The position numbers and the translations under genes were made by a program. A stretch of DNA of 64,000 nucleotides from Zavarzinella sp. Its GTDB lineage: Bacteria; Planctomycetota; Planctomycetia; Gemmatales; Gemmataceae. Positions 43,081 to 52,562 of this stretch are shown here, one piece after another. The notes under the pieces were generated by a model, which saw only the letters and a program-made list of their open reading frames with translations, did no database searches and had not been told where the DNA came from. Numbering within the stretch: the stretch's first letter is position 1; each line of letters begins with the position of its first letter. Location of the stretch: positions 310,001 through 374,000 of the forward strand of contig JAWKTI010000002.1 of the NCBI GenBank assembly GCA_041399155.1, given 5' to 3'.

Positions 43081-43440
43081 TTGCCGCACGGAACTTTTTT
43101 CGGCCACCTGGGCACCACATTGCCCACTGACAGGCAAGAATTGGGGAAGGTTCACGCACCGGGTTCGCTTGCCCACGTCGGTATCGTAGCGATTAGTCAC
43201 AATTCGTTGTTTCCCTTCGGAACCGAGCTCCCGCGATGCGGTCAACTTACAACTTCTGAATTGGCAGAAATAGTTTTCCAGCGTCTATTTTCAGGGGAAA
43301 TCAAATTTGCGGATTATCGGCGGGGCCTGCAGGAATGATTTCAGCATATTTCATCTGCAATTTGTTAATTTGAGCATCGGGAAAATGCAGGAATATTCCA
43401 CTCAAGCTTGTGGATCGCCTTATTTCAGGGATGAGACCGG
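43081..43440. other. intergenic region without assigned gene
   Basis: This gap lies between the tRNA promoter and the oxidoreductase stop. Open frames exist on both strands (for example a minus frame through 43245 that runs into the tRNA) but none has family features. I see no clear structure apart from a GTGCGG/CCGCAC pair overlapping the promoter. Confidence 0.4.
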
Positions 43441-44628
43441 TTAAGAACGCAACTTTGGATGCTTGAACGGTAACCATGCAGCGTTCTGTTTACTGCTTTC
43501 CACGCACTGCGTAATAAAGAGCATCCCTTCCAGCCCGTCGTAGATATTCGGATAAATCGTATTTACTTTTTCAAACGATTCACCAGAAATCTGTTTAATC
43601 ATGGCATCAAATGCACTGGAATAAACGTTGGCAAACGCTTCAAAAAACCCTTCCGGGTGCCCACTGGGGATGCGTGCTGCTGCAGTGGCTGCACTGCCCA
43701 GGTAAGGCCCACCGGCACGGGTATAGGTCTTGTGGGGCTCACCATTCTTCCGCACAAAGAGCAAATTGGGATTTTCCTGGTGCCATTCCAGCGAAGCTTT
43801 GGTGCCATCAATTTCAATGCGCACATCATTTTCCCGACCGTGGGAAATCTGCGAAGCGGTTACCGTGCCCAACGCACCATTGCTGTAGCGAATCACTGCT
43901 GTGCCGTAGTCATCCAGAAATCTGCCTTCAGCGAAAATTTTCAGGCTACAGCAAATTTCGCTGGGCAATAATCCCGTCATGTAACGCCCCAGGTTATACG
44001 CGTGGGTGCCAATATCGCCAAAACAGCCAGCAGCCCCACTGCGTTTAGGATCGGTACGCCAGGCTGCCTGTTTCTGGTTGTCTGCTTCCAGACGGGTACG
44101 GAGCCAGCCCTGAATGTAGTTACTGCGAATTGCGTTAATTTCGCCCAATTCCCCATTGAGGATCATTTCACGTGCCTGCCGCACCATCGGATAGCCCGTG
44201 TAATTGTGGGTGACCGCAAACACCACATTGCTTTTTTCAACAGCTGCAAGAAGTTCTTCTGCCTGGGAATAATCGAAGGTCATTGGCTTGTCGCAAATGA
44301 CATTGAACCCCGCTTCAATAAATGTTTTCGAAATCTCAAAGTGGGTGTGGTTGGGTGTGGCGACACTGACGAAATCTACTTTGTCGACACGGTTGCTTTC
44401 CTGCTGAGCCATTTCCTGATACGAAGTGTAAGCACGCTCTTCGGCAATGTCGTAATCTCCGGCGGAAGCTTTGGCACGTGCAGGATCGCTGGAAAGTGCA
44501 CCAGCCACCAGAGCGGCCCGGTTATCCAGCACACCCGCAGTGGCATGCACGCGACCAATGAAGGCCCCTTGCCCCCCACCGATTAGTCCCATGCGTAATT
44601 TTCTGTTCAACGGTGCGTTTGTAGCCAT
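43441..44628 (-). CDS. Gfo/Idh/MocA-family oxidoreductase
   Basis: The Rossmann motif is GLIGGGQGAFIGRVHA (~14-29); AFVSVATPNHTHF and CDKPMTFDYSQA carry the EKP-like motif (here D-K-P) that holds the catalytic Lys. The C-terminal part has FGDIGTHAYNLGRYMTG, with the His usual in this family. Members oxidise or reduce sugars and cyclitols with NAD(P). The N terminus has no signal. It has the same orientation as the TIGR03067 genes but is 240 bases away from them. Confidence 0.88.
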   Translation of the reverse strand: MATNAPLNRKLRMGLIGGGQGAFIGRVHATAGVLDNRAALVAGALSSDPARAKASAGDYDIAEERAYTSYQEMAQQESNRVDKVDFVSVATPNHTHFEISKTFIEAGFNVICDKPMTFDYSQAEELLAAVEKSNVVFAVTHNYTGYPMVRQAREMILNGELGEINAIRSNYIQGWLRTRLEADNQKQAAWRTDPKRSGAAGCFGDIGTHAYNLGRYMTGLLPSEICCSLKIFAEGRFLDDYGTAVIRYSNGALGTVTASQISHGRENDVRIEIDGTKASLEWHQENPNLLFVRKNGEPHKTYTRAGGPYLGSAATAAARIPSGHPEGFFEAFANVYSSAFDAMIKQISGESFEKVNTIYPNIYDGLEGMLFITQCVESSKQNAAWLPFKHPKLRS

Positions 44629-44871
44629 GAGAGGAGTTCCTTTGTGAGAATTTCTTAATCAACCTTGAAAATTTACTGTCGCTGCTTGCAATTGTGGGTT
44701 TATTCTACGCACGAGGGGACTGAAAACCACCGAAATGACCCACGTGCAGGTGGGAGCAAACGACATGGCATGGGGGATTTCAAAATTAACCCGACACAAG
44801 CGTTTTCCCTAGATGCACCTGAAATGGATGCTGAAAAATGAGTCGGTACGTTGGGAGCGAGAATTCGCAAA

Positions 44872-45321
44872 CTACTTTTTTGCAGGCGACTTGACTCGTT
44901 TCATCGTGTGGATCGTATTCCCATTCTTGGTGTTGATGCCATCTGGTCTAACCATTTTTTCTGAGAGTGGATAGGCAAAGCAGAACTTCAATTCATCCCC
45001 TTTGATTTCGATTCTGCCAAGCATTTTGTGAAAGCCACTATCTGAGTGATGCACTGTGAAATCAATCTCCCAATGAGTGTCTTTTCTGTTCAATTTGTAA
45101 GGGATCGTCTGCACATCAGATTTTCCATTCGGGAATTCGGTACTCAGCACAAAAGAGTCTTTCCCAAAAATGTAGTTCAACTTGAATTTACTGAAATCGC
45201 TCTTAGGGCTTCTCGATACTTCTGTAACTTGCCAATCGCCAAGTATTGATTCTGCTGGCAATTTTTCAGGTGGGGGTGCACCAAGAACAAGCGTTAGTCC
45301 CACAACGAGTGATGTCATCAT
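44872..45321 (-). CDS. TIGR03067-type secreted protein, copy 2
   Basis: Signal peptide MMTSLVVGLTLVLGA is followed by a domain with ILGDWQVTEV near the N terminus, a middle YKLNRKDTHWEIDF and a KGDELKFCFAY segment. These are typical of the planctomycete-specific TIGR03067 domain (G-x-W, D-x-x, L-x-x-C/F). The function is unknown. It is a tandem paralogue of the gene at 45349: the signal peptides are identical over 15 residues, the rest is strongly diverged. They are 27 bases apart. Confidence 0.8.
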   Translation of the reverse strand: MMTSLVVGLTLVLGAPPPEKLPAESILGDWQVTEVSRSPKSDFSKFKLNYIFGKDSFVLSTEFPNGKSDVQTIPYKLNRKDTHWEIDFTVHHSDSGFHKMLGRIEIKGDELKFCFAYPLSEKMVRPDGINTKNGNTIHTMKRVKSPAKK

Positions 45322-45348
45322 TTCAGGCTCCAGATTGTCAGCGATTGA

Positions 45349-45804
45349 CTACTTCTTCTGTGGTGTTTCTCGTTTCAGCGTAAAGAAGATTACATCTGGA
45401 GTCCCTTTGAACTCGGTGGGGCGGCCGCCTTTGTCTGGTCGGCTGAAACACAGTTTCATCGTGTCTTCTGTGATTTCGAGGATTCCCTTGATTGTAGGAA
45501 TGTCAATTTTTACATTTGCTGGCACCTGGCCTGGATTGGGCTTGATGTCGATCTCGTAAGGAGTCTTTTCCCGATTTAGCGTGTAATCGGCCATTTCGGG
45601 CTTTTCTTTGCCAGCTTCAATGATCGCAACTTTGTCTTTTTCGAATCGCATGATCAGCCCACCTGGGGGTAATTCTTTCGGGCCGCCATCAATTGCAACG
45701 ACACGCCATTCCCCTTCAATGACCACTTCCTTGGGTTTCTCTTTTCCTTTGGGAACTGGAGCACCGAGTACCAGTGTTAAACCCACCACTAATGACGTCA
45801 TCAT
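45349..45804 (-). CDS. TIGR03067-type secreted protein, copy 1
   Basis: The protein has the same signal peptide as its downstream copy. It continues with IEGEWRVVAIDGGPKELPPG, YTLNREKTPYEIDIKPNPGQ and TEDTMKLCFSRP. The conserved E-G-x-W and K-L-C-F-S-R-P stretches mark TIGR03067. It is the first gene of the pair and probably exported; no activity is known. The upstream 160 bases to the RluA gene contain AT-rich sequence suited to a promoter. Confidence 0.82.
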   Translation of the reverse strand: MMTSLVVGLTLVLGAPVPKGKEKPKEVVIEGEWRVVAIDGGPKELPPGGLIMRFEKDKVAIIEAGKEKPEMADYTLNREKTPYEIDIKPNPGQVPANVKIDIPTIKGILEITEDTMKLCFSRPDKGGRPTEFKGTPDVIFFTLKRETPQKK

Positions 45805-45964
45805 TTTGAAAGCCCTTTTGATTCAACTAAGTTACCAGCACGGTGGTGCGGAACATTTTTTAACAGACTATCTGATATTCTTGAGATTTTGGCAGCAATT
45901 TTGGCAAAATCTGAAAAATATTTGAATTTTTCACGAACGTGGGAGGCGTGTTTGTTGCAAGTCT

Positions 45965-47017
45965 TTATTCTGCATAGAGTTCCGCAGATTCTGCTCGCAG
46001 CCGATTCAGGATCTGGCGAAAATCTTCTGGCAGTGGTGCTTCCCAACGTAATTTTTCACCAGTGACTGGGTGCACCAATCCCAACACTGCCGCGTGCAGC
46101 TTAATCCGTTTCGCACCACTTTTATCTGGTAGTGGCTGCCCATTAATGGGGCGATCGTAAATCGTTTCCCCACAAAGTGGTGTCCCCTGTTCCCCCAGGT
46201 GGATACGAATCTGGTGCGTGCGACCCGTTTCAAGCTGGCATTCTATGAAAGAAAACTCATGAAATCTTTCTAATACTTTAACTTTGGTGGTGGCTGTTTT
46301 CGCACCCTCACCGGTTCCAGTACCCCGTCGGCCATCCCCACGATCACGGACGATGGTGGTTTCAATCTTGCCTGGCTTTACTTTGCCACGTGCCAGCGCC
46401 TGATAGCGTCGTTCGATCCGGTGTTCCCGAAACTGTTCGTCCAGGTGTTCCTGGGCAATTTTGGTGCGGGCAAAGACCACCAGACCACTGGTTTCGTTGT
46501 CAATGCGGTGAACTGCTTTCACCTGCTTTCCGGGCCGCCCCAACATTGCAGGGAGCATATCTGCCAGCGTTGTTGGCAGAAATTGCTGGGCATGCTCTCC
46601 AAACTCCGCAGCTTCTTCCGGATGCCGCATGGTGGTCAGCCCAGTTGGCTTGTCCACCACCACAATGGTATCGTCCGAGTAAATAATGGTGGGGAGTAGC
46701 TCATCCGGCTTGCGGATCTTCACCGGTTTGACCGATTTCGTGGGTTTGGCATCGGCCTTTTTGGTGTCTTGAAAGGGCTTGGCCGCCCATTCATTTTCTT
46801 TTGCGGCAGGTTTGGGCTGAATAATTTCAACTTTTTTGCCCAGCTTCAGGCGAAATGCCGGATCGCTGACTTTCTGACTGGCGACCCGCACCACTCCGGA
46901 AGCCACCAGATTCTTTGCTTCCGACCAGGTCAATTGCAACCGTAAACGCAAAAATGCAGCGACCGTTTGATCGACATCATTTCGCCCCACCACAAAAACA
47001 TGTTCAGCCATTTTCAA
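45965..47017 (-). CDS. RluA-family 23S rRNA pseudouridine synthase
   Basis: An N-terminal S4 RNA-binding domain (~15-70, LVASGVVRVASQKVSDPAFR) is followed by a linker rich in Lys. The catalytic domain has HRIDNETSGLVVFART, with the catalytic Asp in R-I-D, preceded by IVVDKPTGL and followed by ETGRTHQIRIHLGEQGTPLCG. This converts uridine to pseudouridine in large-subunit rRNA. Which of RluC or RluD type it is cannot be decided by eye. Length 350 is slightly long owing to the linker. Confidence 0.9.
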   Translation of the reverse strand: MKMAEHVFVVGRNDVDQTVAAFLRLRLQLTWSEAKNLVASGVVRVASQKVSDPAFRLKLGKKVEIIQPKPAAKENEWAAKPFQDTKKADAKPTKSVKPVKIRKPDELLPTIIYSDDTIVVVDKPTGLTTMRHPEEAAEFGEHAQQFLPTTLADMLPAMLGRPGKQVKAVHRIDNETSGLVVFARTKIAQEHLDEQFREHRIERRYQALARGKVKPGKIETTIVRDRGDGRRGTGTGEGAKTATTKVKVLERFHEFSFIECQLETGRTHQIRIHLGEQGTPLCGETIYDRPINGQPLPDKSGAKRIKLHAAVLGLVHPVTGEKLRWEAPLPEDFRQILNRLRAESAELYAE

Positions 47018-47150
47018 TCTACACCACGAAGTAACAACTTATTGTAGCTGAAGACGAAAAAGTGGGTGGGAAGGTGTAAACAATTCCCACTGAAATGTGT
47101 TTCGAATTCCTCACGTTTCAATCCACTGATGGGTTGGAAAACAGAAATTA

Positions 47151-48476
47151 CTATTTGCTGGTTTCTTCAATGCAGTACAGGTTTTTATGACCACGCAGGA
47201 ATAGCGTTTTACCAAGTAATACGGGCGAGGCATCTAATTCGTCTTTCAGCGTGTTGACTGATACCACATCGAATTGATCGCCCAATTTGAGCACCACGGT
47301 GGTACCGGTGCGGTCTGGATAATAGATGTGGGATTTGCTTGCAGCGGGTGATGCATAAAAGCTGGTGGCACTGGGTAACCGCTCCCGATCGATCACTGGT
47401 TTGCCCGTCGTTGTGTCCAGACTACTGAAGACCGGCTGGGTGGTCTGACTGAAATACAGGCGATTATTCACCAGCAGTGGCGAAGGAACATACGGGGTCG
47501 CCTTGTCGTAACTCCAGCCCAGTTGAGACTTTGCGACGTTTCCTTTGGCATCAATCGGAATCGCGACCGCTGCCGCACCCCGATAGCCACTCATCACATA
47601 AATCCATTTGTCATCTGCCACTGGCGATGGAATGGCGTTTGTAGTCATCCCAGGGCATTCCCAGATCAATTTCCCGCTCTCTGCGTGGTAACCACGAATC
47701 CGCGTGGTGCCGTTCAACACAACTTGGGTAGTTTCGTTGTGGTTAACCAGCAACGGCGTATTCCACGAAGATTTTTCATCGCGATCAACCACCCACCGGG
47801 TTTTTCCCGTTGCAGCGTCGAGGCAATAAAGCTTCGAATCCGCCTCCTGATCCCAGTTCAGATACAGGCTGTCCTTGTGGTAGACCGGTGTCACAGCTTC
47901 CCCCCACCCCAGGCGAGTGTGCAGTTGACCCAGATTCTGTTTCCAGAGCACCTTGCCGCTGAAATCGAGTGCAAAGATTCCCTGAGAGCCAAAACAGGCA
48001 TAAATCCTTGTGCCATCGGTAGTTGGGGAACCCGCAGCATACGAATGCGTGGCATGGCACCCTTCGTGGGGCACTGCTTCTGCGACAATAGTCTTCCACA
48101 ATTGCTTGCCAGTCTGACGATCAAATGAAAAAACGATGAATTGATAGTAACGGTTCGGCCGTTCTGTTCTGGTCTGAAATCGAGGATCGGCTGGGGGCAA
48201 TTTGTCGGCAATTTTGTCTGTTTCCACAGCCGTCAGCACAATTACCTGGTTTTCCCAAACGATTGGCGTGGCACTGCCCCGACCGACAAGAGGTGCCTTC
48301 CAGCGAATATTGGTATTTTCATCCCACTTAGTAGGTGGGTTGGCATCAGGTGCGTAGCCAGTTCCATTGGGCCCGCGCCATTGATGCCACTGTGTGGCTT
48401 TTTTATCCAGAAAATCGGCATGCAGTGCGGTGCCGCAGCCCACCGCCAGAATGATCGCCCCTACCACGTTTCGCAT
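47151..48476 (-). CDS. secreted PQQ-like beta-propeller protein
   Basis: A signal peptide (VVGAIILAVGCGTALHA) precedes eight-blade PQQ/BamB-like repeats. Blade motifs include WHQWRGPNGTGYAPDANPPT, FSFDRQTGKQLWKTI, FALDFSGKVLWKQNLGQ, YCLDAATGKTRWVVD and FSSLDTTTGKPVIDRE. The W-R-G-P-N-G-T-G opening is common in planctomycete propellers annotated as polyvinylalcohol-dehydrogenase- or BamB-like. Catalytic PQQ use is not shown. Its first 15 codons and promoter exist in a second, truncated copy at 55644-55775. Confidence 0.85.
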   Translation of the reverse strand: MRNVVGAIILAVGCGTALHADFLDKKATQWHQWRGPNGTGYAPDANPPTKWDENTNIRWKAPLVGRGSATPIVWENQVIVLTAVETDKIADKLPPADPRFQTRTERPNRYYQFIVFSFDRQTGKQLWKTIVAEAVPHEGCHATHSYAAGSPTTDGTRIYACFGSQGIFALDFSGKVLWKQNLGQLHTRLGWGEAVTPVYHKDSLYLNWDQEADSKLYCLDAATGKTRWVVDRDEKSSWNTPLLVNHNETTQVVLNGTTRIRGYHAESGKLIWECPGMTTNAIPSPVADDKWIYVMSGYRGAAAVAIPIDAKGNVAKSQLGWSYDKATPYVPSPLLVNNRLYFSQTTQPVFSSLDTTTGKPVIDRERLPSATSFYASPAASKSHIYYPDRTGTTVVLKLGDQFDVVSVNTLKDELDASPVLLGKTLFLRGHKNLYCIEETSK

Positions 48477-48561
48477 CAGTTTCTCCTGTGTTGGTGCGTG
48501 TTCTTTTCAGTGTAAGTGAAATCGCCAGTTGGTTTTTGAAAATTTGCTCATTATTTGCGAA
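48430..48561. repeat. 132-bp direct repeat, left copy (5' end of the propeller gene)
   Basis: This segment covers the first 15 codons and upstream region of the propeller gene. It matches 55644-55775 base for base except three substitutions that I can see (A/T differences in ATGATC/AAGATC, CATCAG/CATCTG and ATTATTTG/ATTTTTTG). Both copies have the same orientation and bound the block 48562-55643. Confidence 0.9.
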
Positions 48562-48885
48562 TGGAGAATCTGGGCAAAAACAAACCAAAGAGAAACAATT
48601 TTGGCACTTTTTTGACTATAAGTAGGAAGTTCAAAAGCGAAAATCCCACAAATAACACTGTTTTTGATCTTCTGCCATGTTTGGCACACAAACTGCTCTC
48701 GGAACTCTTGTGTGCAATTCAGTTGCAACCAAACGATAAAATTCACCAACCACTTGCCATGGGCAATTGGACTAATACTATGAAACTGAGATTCAGTATC
48801 AAATTATGAGAGATAACTACTGTTGCTACTGTTTTACGATAAATTTTTTAGGCAATTTCATAGATTTCTAGCAGGTAACTTCAAA
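48477..48885. other. divergent upstream region
   Basis: Between the propeller start and the prepilin-like start the sequence is AT-rich. Its left part belongs to the 132-bp repeat. A minus-strand frame 48507-48749 and a plus-strand frame 48555-48809 exist without protein features. Promoters for both genes must lie here. Confidence 0.4.
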
Positions 48886-49377
48886 ATGTATTCTTTTGCC
48901 AAGAACAAACGTATATTGAGACGCGGTTTCACATTGATTGAACTTTTGGTGGTAATCGCCATTATTGCAATTTTGATTGGCTTACTGCTTCCTGCGGTAC
49001 AAAAAGTGCGGGAAGCTGCCAACCGAACGAAATGCAAGAACAATTTCAAACAGATTGGAATTGGTATTCACACCCACGTGGCAACCTTTGATGGTCAATT
49101 ACCCCAGGGAGAAGCGACTTTTCCTGGGCCCGCACCCGGTCATGCAAGTATTCCAGCTCGGCGGTTAAGCATGTTCACCCGCCTGCTGCCGTTTATTGAA
49201 CAGGACAATGTTTACAAAATGATCAACACCGATTGGATCTGGTGTGAATCCCGAAATGGCATTCTCAACCGAGCAGCAGCCAGAACCCGTTTAAAAACCT
49301 TTATGTGTCCGTGCAGCCCACGATATGATCAATACGTAATGATCGAAGATCCAAGAGAACCCAGGGGCAACGTTTGA
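48886..49377 (+). CDS. DUF1559 prepilin-like protein, N-terminal part (frameshifted)
   Basis: ATG 48886 precedes a type IV prepilin motif RRGFTLIELLVVIAIIAILI, cut after G with Phe+1 and Glu+5. The DUF1559 region then follows with LLLPAVQKVREAANRTKCKN. The frame breaks at CCCAGGGGC (49360-49368) and stops at 49377. The continuation is in the next frame. Proteins of this family are numerous in planctomycetes and believed to be secreted pseudopilins; their function is not known. Confidence 0.8.
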   Translation: MYSFAKNKRILRRGFTLIELLVVIAIIAILIGLLLPAVQKVREAANRTKCKNNFKQIGIGIHTHVATFDGQLPQGEATFPGPAPGHASIPARRLSMFTRLLPFIEQDNVYKMINTDWIWCESRNGILNRAAARTRLKTFMCPCSPRYDQYVMIEDPREPRGNV

Positions 49378-49855
49378 GGCTGGTCAGGCCGATTATGCAG
49401 TCCCCAGTTCATTCCGCCTCTCAAACACACCACGTGTCGAATTCGCTGGCACCTTACGGAATCTGGGACAGGGGCGCCAATTCATTCAGGCGATTACGGA
49501 TGGCACGTCCAACACGATTCTGGTGGTAGAAATGGCAGACAAATCTGCTCGATGGCAAACGGGTCAAATGATCTCCCCACCAACAACACAGATTTACAAC
49601 AACAGTAATAACGGTGCCTGGGCAAATGGTGGCAGCAACAACAGCCTTCGTGGTTGGGATACTACAGGTACTATTCAGTTTGGGCAATACAGTGTCAACA
49701 AATCAAACGGAGCGGATGTCTACGCTTTCCATCCCGGTGGTGCCTACGTGATTATGGGTGATGGGTCAGTGCAATATCTCAAGGAAAACACAACTGCAAT
49801 CGTAGTAAGCCAACTCATTTCTTACAACGAGGGCGAAGTTGTCACACTCGACTGA
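49364..49855 (+). CDS. DUF1559 C-terminal part in shifted frame
   Basis: Starting from GGGGCA at 49364 the frame reads ATFEAGQADYAVPSSF, then ITDGTSNTILVVEMADKSAR, and reaches the family end FHPGGAYVIMGDGSVQYL (H-x9-DG signature) before the stop at 49855. There is no start of its own; an internal GTG at 49523 is unlikely to be used. It is the second half of the gene at 48886. Confidence 0.75.
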   Translation, partial: GATFEAGQADYAVPSSFRLSNTPRVEFAGTLRNLGQGRQFIQAITDGTSNTILVVEMADKSARWQTGQMISPPTTQIYNNSNNGAWANGGSNNSLRGWDTTGTIQFGQYSVNKSNGADVYAFHPGGAYVIMGDGSVQYLKENTTAIVVSQLISYNEGEVVTLD

Positions 49856-49892
49856 CCTGACAATTAATTTTTCGCAAGCTTCGAGGAGAATG

Positions 49893-50321
49893 ATGAATCT
49901 GCTACGGTTTACAGTTTTGTTGATCATGATGGGCATGGGAGTAGGGTGTGAGTCCAAACGACCAGGTGAATTACAAGTCTATTCGGTGAAAGGACAGGCA
50001 ACTTTCAACGGCGAGCCAATGGCTTATCTGGTGCTGACGTTCTATCCTGCCGATCAACCAGTTCGAAGTGCAAGGGTTTCCAGAGCATATGCAGACGCAG
50101 ACGGGCGATTTGAAGTAACCACTTATGAATTGAACGATGGCATGCCATTGGGTGATTACAACGTAATTTTATGGTGGCCGGAAGGGAAACGGAATCCCAG
50201 TGATCTCGAAACAGGCGACGAACCTGATCGATTAAAACGTGCCTATAACGATCCTGAAAAATCGACAATTCAATTTACTGTGAAGCCAGAAACAAACACC
50301 TTTCAACTGAAATTGCCTTAA
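49893..50321 (+). CDS. lipoprotein with transthyretin/carboxypeptidase-regulatory-like domain
   Basis: AGGAG at 49884-49888 stands 4 bases before ATG 49893 (an adjacent ATG at 49890 is possible). The N terminus LLIMMGMGVGC is a lipobox with Cys at ~18. The rest (VKGQATFNGEPMAYLVLTFY, GRFEVTTYELNDGMPLGDYN) is the beta-sandwich commonly found in short proteins encoded beside DUF1559 genes. It is likely anchored in a membrane. Function unknown. Confidence 0.75.
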   Translation: MNLLRFTVLLIMMGMGVGCESKRPGELQVYSVKGQATFNGEPMAYLVLTFYPADQPVRSARVSRAYADADGRFEVTTYELNDGMPLGDYNVILWWPEGKRNPSDLETGDEPDRLKRAYNDPEKSTIQFTVKPETNTFQLKLP

Positions 50322-50337
50322 TGAAAAGGAGCGGAGA

Positions 50338-51018
50338 ATGCCAAGCTGTTTTCGGCGAGCAAGTACAATACCTGGGTTCCTGGTTCTCCTGGCATTTTGC
50401 CTGATAATCGGTGGCTTGCTACTCCCAGTCATTCAACTAACCCGCATTAGCAGACATCGCCTTCAGTGTACTGAAAACTTGCGAAAAATTGGTGTGGGAG
50501 CGACTGGCTACGCGGATACCCATGGGGTGTTACCTCGTAACGAAGTCCGACCTCCACGACACAGTTGGAATACCGAAATCCTCCCTTACATTGGTGAGGA
50601 AAAATTAGCAAGATTATTTTCACCTGATCATGAATGGTGGGATAATGCTGCATCCAACAATCGTAACCTTGCAAGCAAGCAAGTTGCAACATTTCTGTGC
50701 CCAGCAGCACCACATCCGAAACGTTTGGTGCTCACGAAAGATCCTAATTCTCCTGAAAAGAGTTTTCCAACTGCTGCCACAGATTATGTTGGTTCCGCAG
50801 GTGCCTATTACGAAAATAATGATCCCGATAGCCTGCATGTGGGTGCAATGCACCATCGGAAAGTAAACCAGCGGATTCGGATTGCAGATATTCCTGATGG
50901 CACCACAAATACTCTTTTCGTGGTGGAAATGGCGGACAAGCCCAATCGCTGGCAGGCCGGCAAACTATCCGATGATCGCCTCACAGAAGTGCAGATGCCC
51001 GCTCTTGCGGGGCAGTAG
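50338..51018 (+). CDS. second DUF1559-type protein, truncated by an in-frame TAG
   Basis: AAGGAG precedes ATG 50338. The N terminus has a hydrophobic helix (GFLVLLAFCLIIGGLLLPVI) without the classic GFTLIE cleavage motif. The DUF1559 body follows (CTENLRKIGVGATGYADTHG, DIPDGTTNTLFVVEMADKP). TAG at 51016-51018 stops the frame after LAGQ. The same frame stays open to 51258 and contains the family's C-terminal H-x9-DG motif, so this is a nonsense codon in an otherwise whole gene. Confidence 0.75.
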   Translation: MPSCFRRASTIPGFLVLLAFCLIIGGLLLPVIQLTRISRHRLQCTENLRKIGVGATGYADTHGVLPRNEVRPPRHSWNTEILPYIGEEKLARLFSPDHEWWDNAASNNRNLASKQVATFLCPAAPHPKRLVLTKDPNSPEKSFPTAATDYVGSAGAYYENNDPDSLHVGAMHHRKVNQRIRIADIPDGTTNTLFVVEMADKPNRWQAGKLSDDRLTEVQMPALAGQ

Positions 51019-51258
51019 TGGGCGGCACCAAACTGGAACCATCTGAGGTCGTATTCCACAGATGGCCTGACACCGTTTGGTGTATGTGCTGTTAACTGCA
51101 GTAACAGTGCCTCGATTTATGGATTCCATGAAAATGGGGCCAATTGTCTCTTTGTCGATGGTTCTGTTCGGTTTCTGCGTGCTGGCACAACGCAGGAAAT
51201 GCTGATTGCCCTGGTTAGCATTGGTGGTGGCGAAGTGATCAGTCCGGATGATTTTTAA
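51019..51258 (+). pseudogene. C-terminal DUF1559 segment beyond the in-frame TAG
   Basis: In the frame of 50338 the sequence continues as WAAPNWNHLRSYSTDGLTPF and SIYGFHENGANCLFVDGSVR to a TAA at 51256-51258. The H-x9-DG signature shows it is the genuine end of the protein. It is expressed only if the TAG is read through or suppressed. Confidence 0.7.
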
Positions 51259-51276
51259 TAACCGAAGGTTTATGTA

Positions 51277-52562
51277 ATGGCACTTTTCATGAAATCGCTG
51301 ACTCGACAGGGCTGAAAGCACTCTGTGGATTTGGTGCGACAGCAGGGTCGATGTCTGGTTGGCTGAATGTGTTGGCAAATGATGCGCCCGCAAAGCCAGT
51401 AAAATCAATCATTCTCCTGTGGCTGAACGGAGGGCCATCGACCATTGATATGTGGGATCTGAAGCCGGACCACAAGAATGGTGGGCCTTTTTGCGAAATT
51501 GCTACTACCGCACCAGGGGTGCGAATTGCTGAAAATTTTCCAAGGTTGGCAAAGTTTGGCAAAGAACTTGTGCTCCTTCGCTCGATGAGCACTCGTGAAG
51601 GCGATCATTACAGAGCGAATTACCTGTTACGCACTGGGTATACGCCACTGAATGCAATTCATTTTCCTTCATTTGGTGCGATAATTGCCAAAGAGCTGGG
51701 CCACGATTCGTCTGATTTACCCAACTTTGTCAGCATCGCACCTGCCCGCATTGCGAGTAATCTTGGGGCTGGTTTTCTAGGGCAAAAATATGCCCCATTG
51801 ATCGTGGGAGATCAGGCATCTCCCGAGAAAGGCCTCATCATTCCTGATATTGCCAGAAATAACAATATTCCTGATGCTTCTCAACACGCTCGTTTAGCCT
51901 TATTGGACGGGATTGAACAGCAATTTAGTGCATCCCACAGATCGGCAGTGATTGAAAGTATTCAATCTGCCACCGCACGTGCCGCACGGATGATGCGTCC
52001 CAAGGTGGCAGCAGCATTTCATCTGGAACAGGAAAATCCGGAAACAATTGCCAGCTACGGCAAAGGTCTGTTTGCCCAGGGTTGTTTACTTGCCCGCCGA
52101 TTGGTGGAACGTGGGGTACCGTTTATCGAAGTAACACTCGATGGATGGGATACCCACAGCAATAATTTTGACAGAGTAAAAGAGCTTTCTGGTATTGTCG
52201 ATTCTGCATTTGCTGCCCTTCTGGAAGATCTCAAAACGCGTGGTCTGCTGGAACATACTCTCGTGGTTTGTCAGGGTGAATTTGGCAGGACCCCACGAAT
52301 AAACAATTCTACAGGTCGTGATCATTGGCCTGCTGCCTGGGCACTGGCCATGGCTGGTGGAGGTATTCCAGGCGGACAGATCCTTGGAAAAACAACCACT
52401 GATGGAATGTCTGTCGACGGAGAGTCGATTCTGGTGCCGAATCTGCTTGCTACTCTGGCAACCAAAGTGGGTGTCGACCCGCAGAAACAAAACATGTCTA
52501 ATGTGGGTAGACCAATTCGTATTGCAGACCCGGATGCGAAGCCCATCAAGGAGTTACTGTAA
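51277..52562 (+). CDS. DUF1501 protein with a frame lesion near its start
   Basis: From ATG 51277 the sequence reads MALFMKSLTRQG and then hits TGA. In the -1 frame, from the GGG at 51309-51311, it continues as LKALCGFGATAGSMSGWLNV into the full DUF1501 body, which is open from ATG 51351 to 52562. The body has SIILLWLNGGPSTIDMWDLK, SMSTREGDHYRANYLLRTGY, LLARRLVERGVPFIEVTLDG, VVCQGEFGRTPRINNSTGRD and AMAGGGIPGG. The signal-like N terminus is cut off if translation starts at 51351, which would strand the protein in the cytoplasm. Its stop overlaps the next ATG (TAATG). Confidence 0.85.

Noticed and set aside
42997..43245. Minus-strand frame ending in GQIAQLVERATENR
   Set aside because: The ending is the translated tRNA-Phe, a typical artefact.
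43057..43338. Plus-strand 93-codon frame upstream of the oxidoreductase stop
   Set aside because: It has no domain pattern, crosses the tRNA promoter region, and the opposite strand is equally open.
48555..48809. Plus-strand 84-codon frame before the prepilin-like gene
   Set aside because: Low-complexity AT-driven composition and no ribosome site; more likely promoter DNA.
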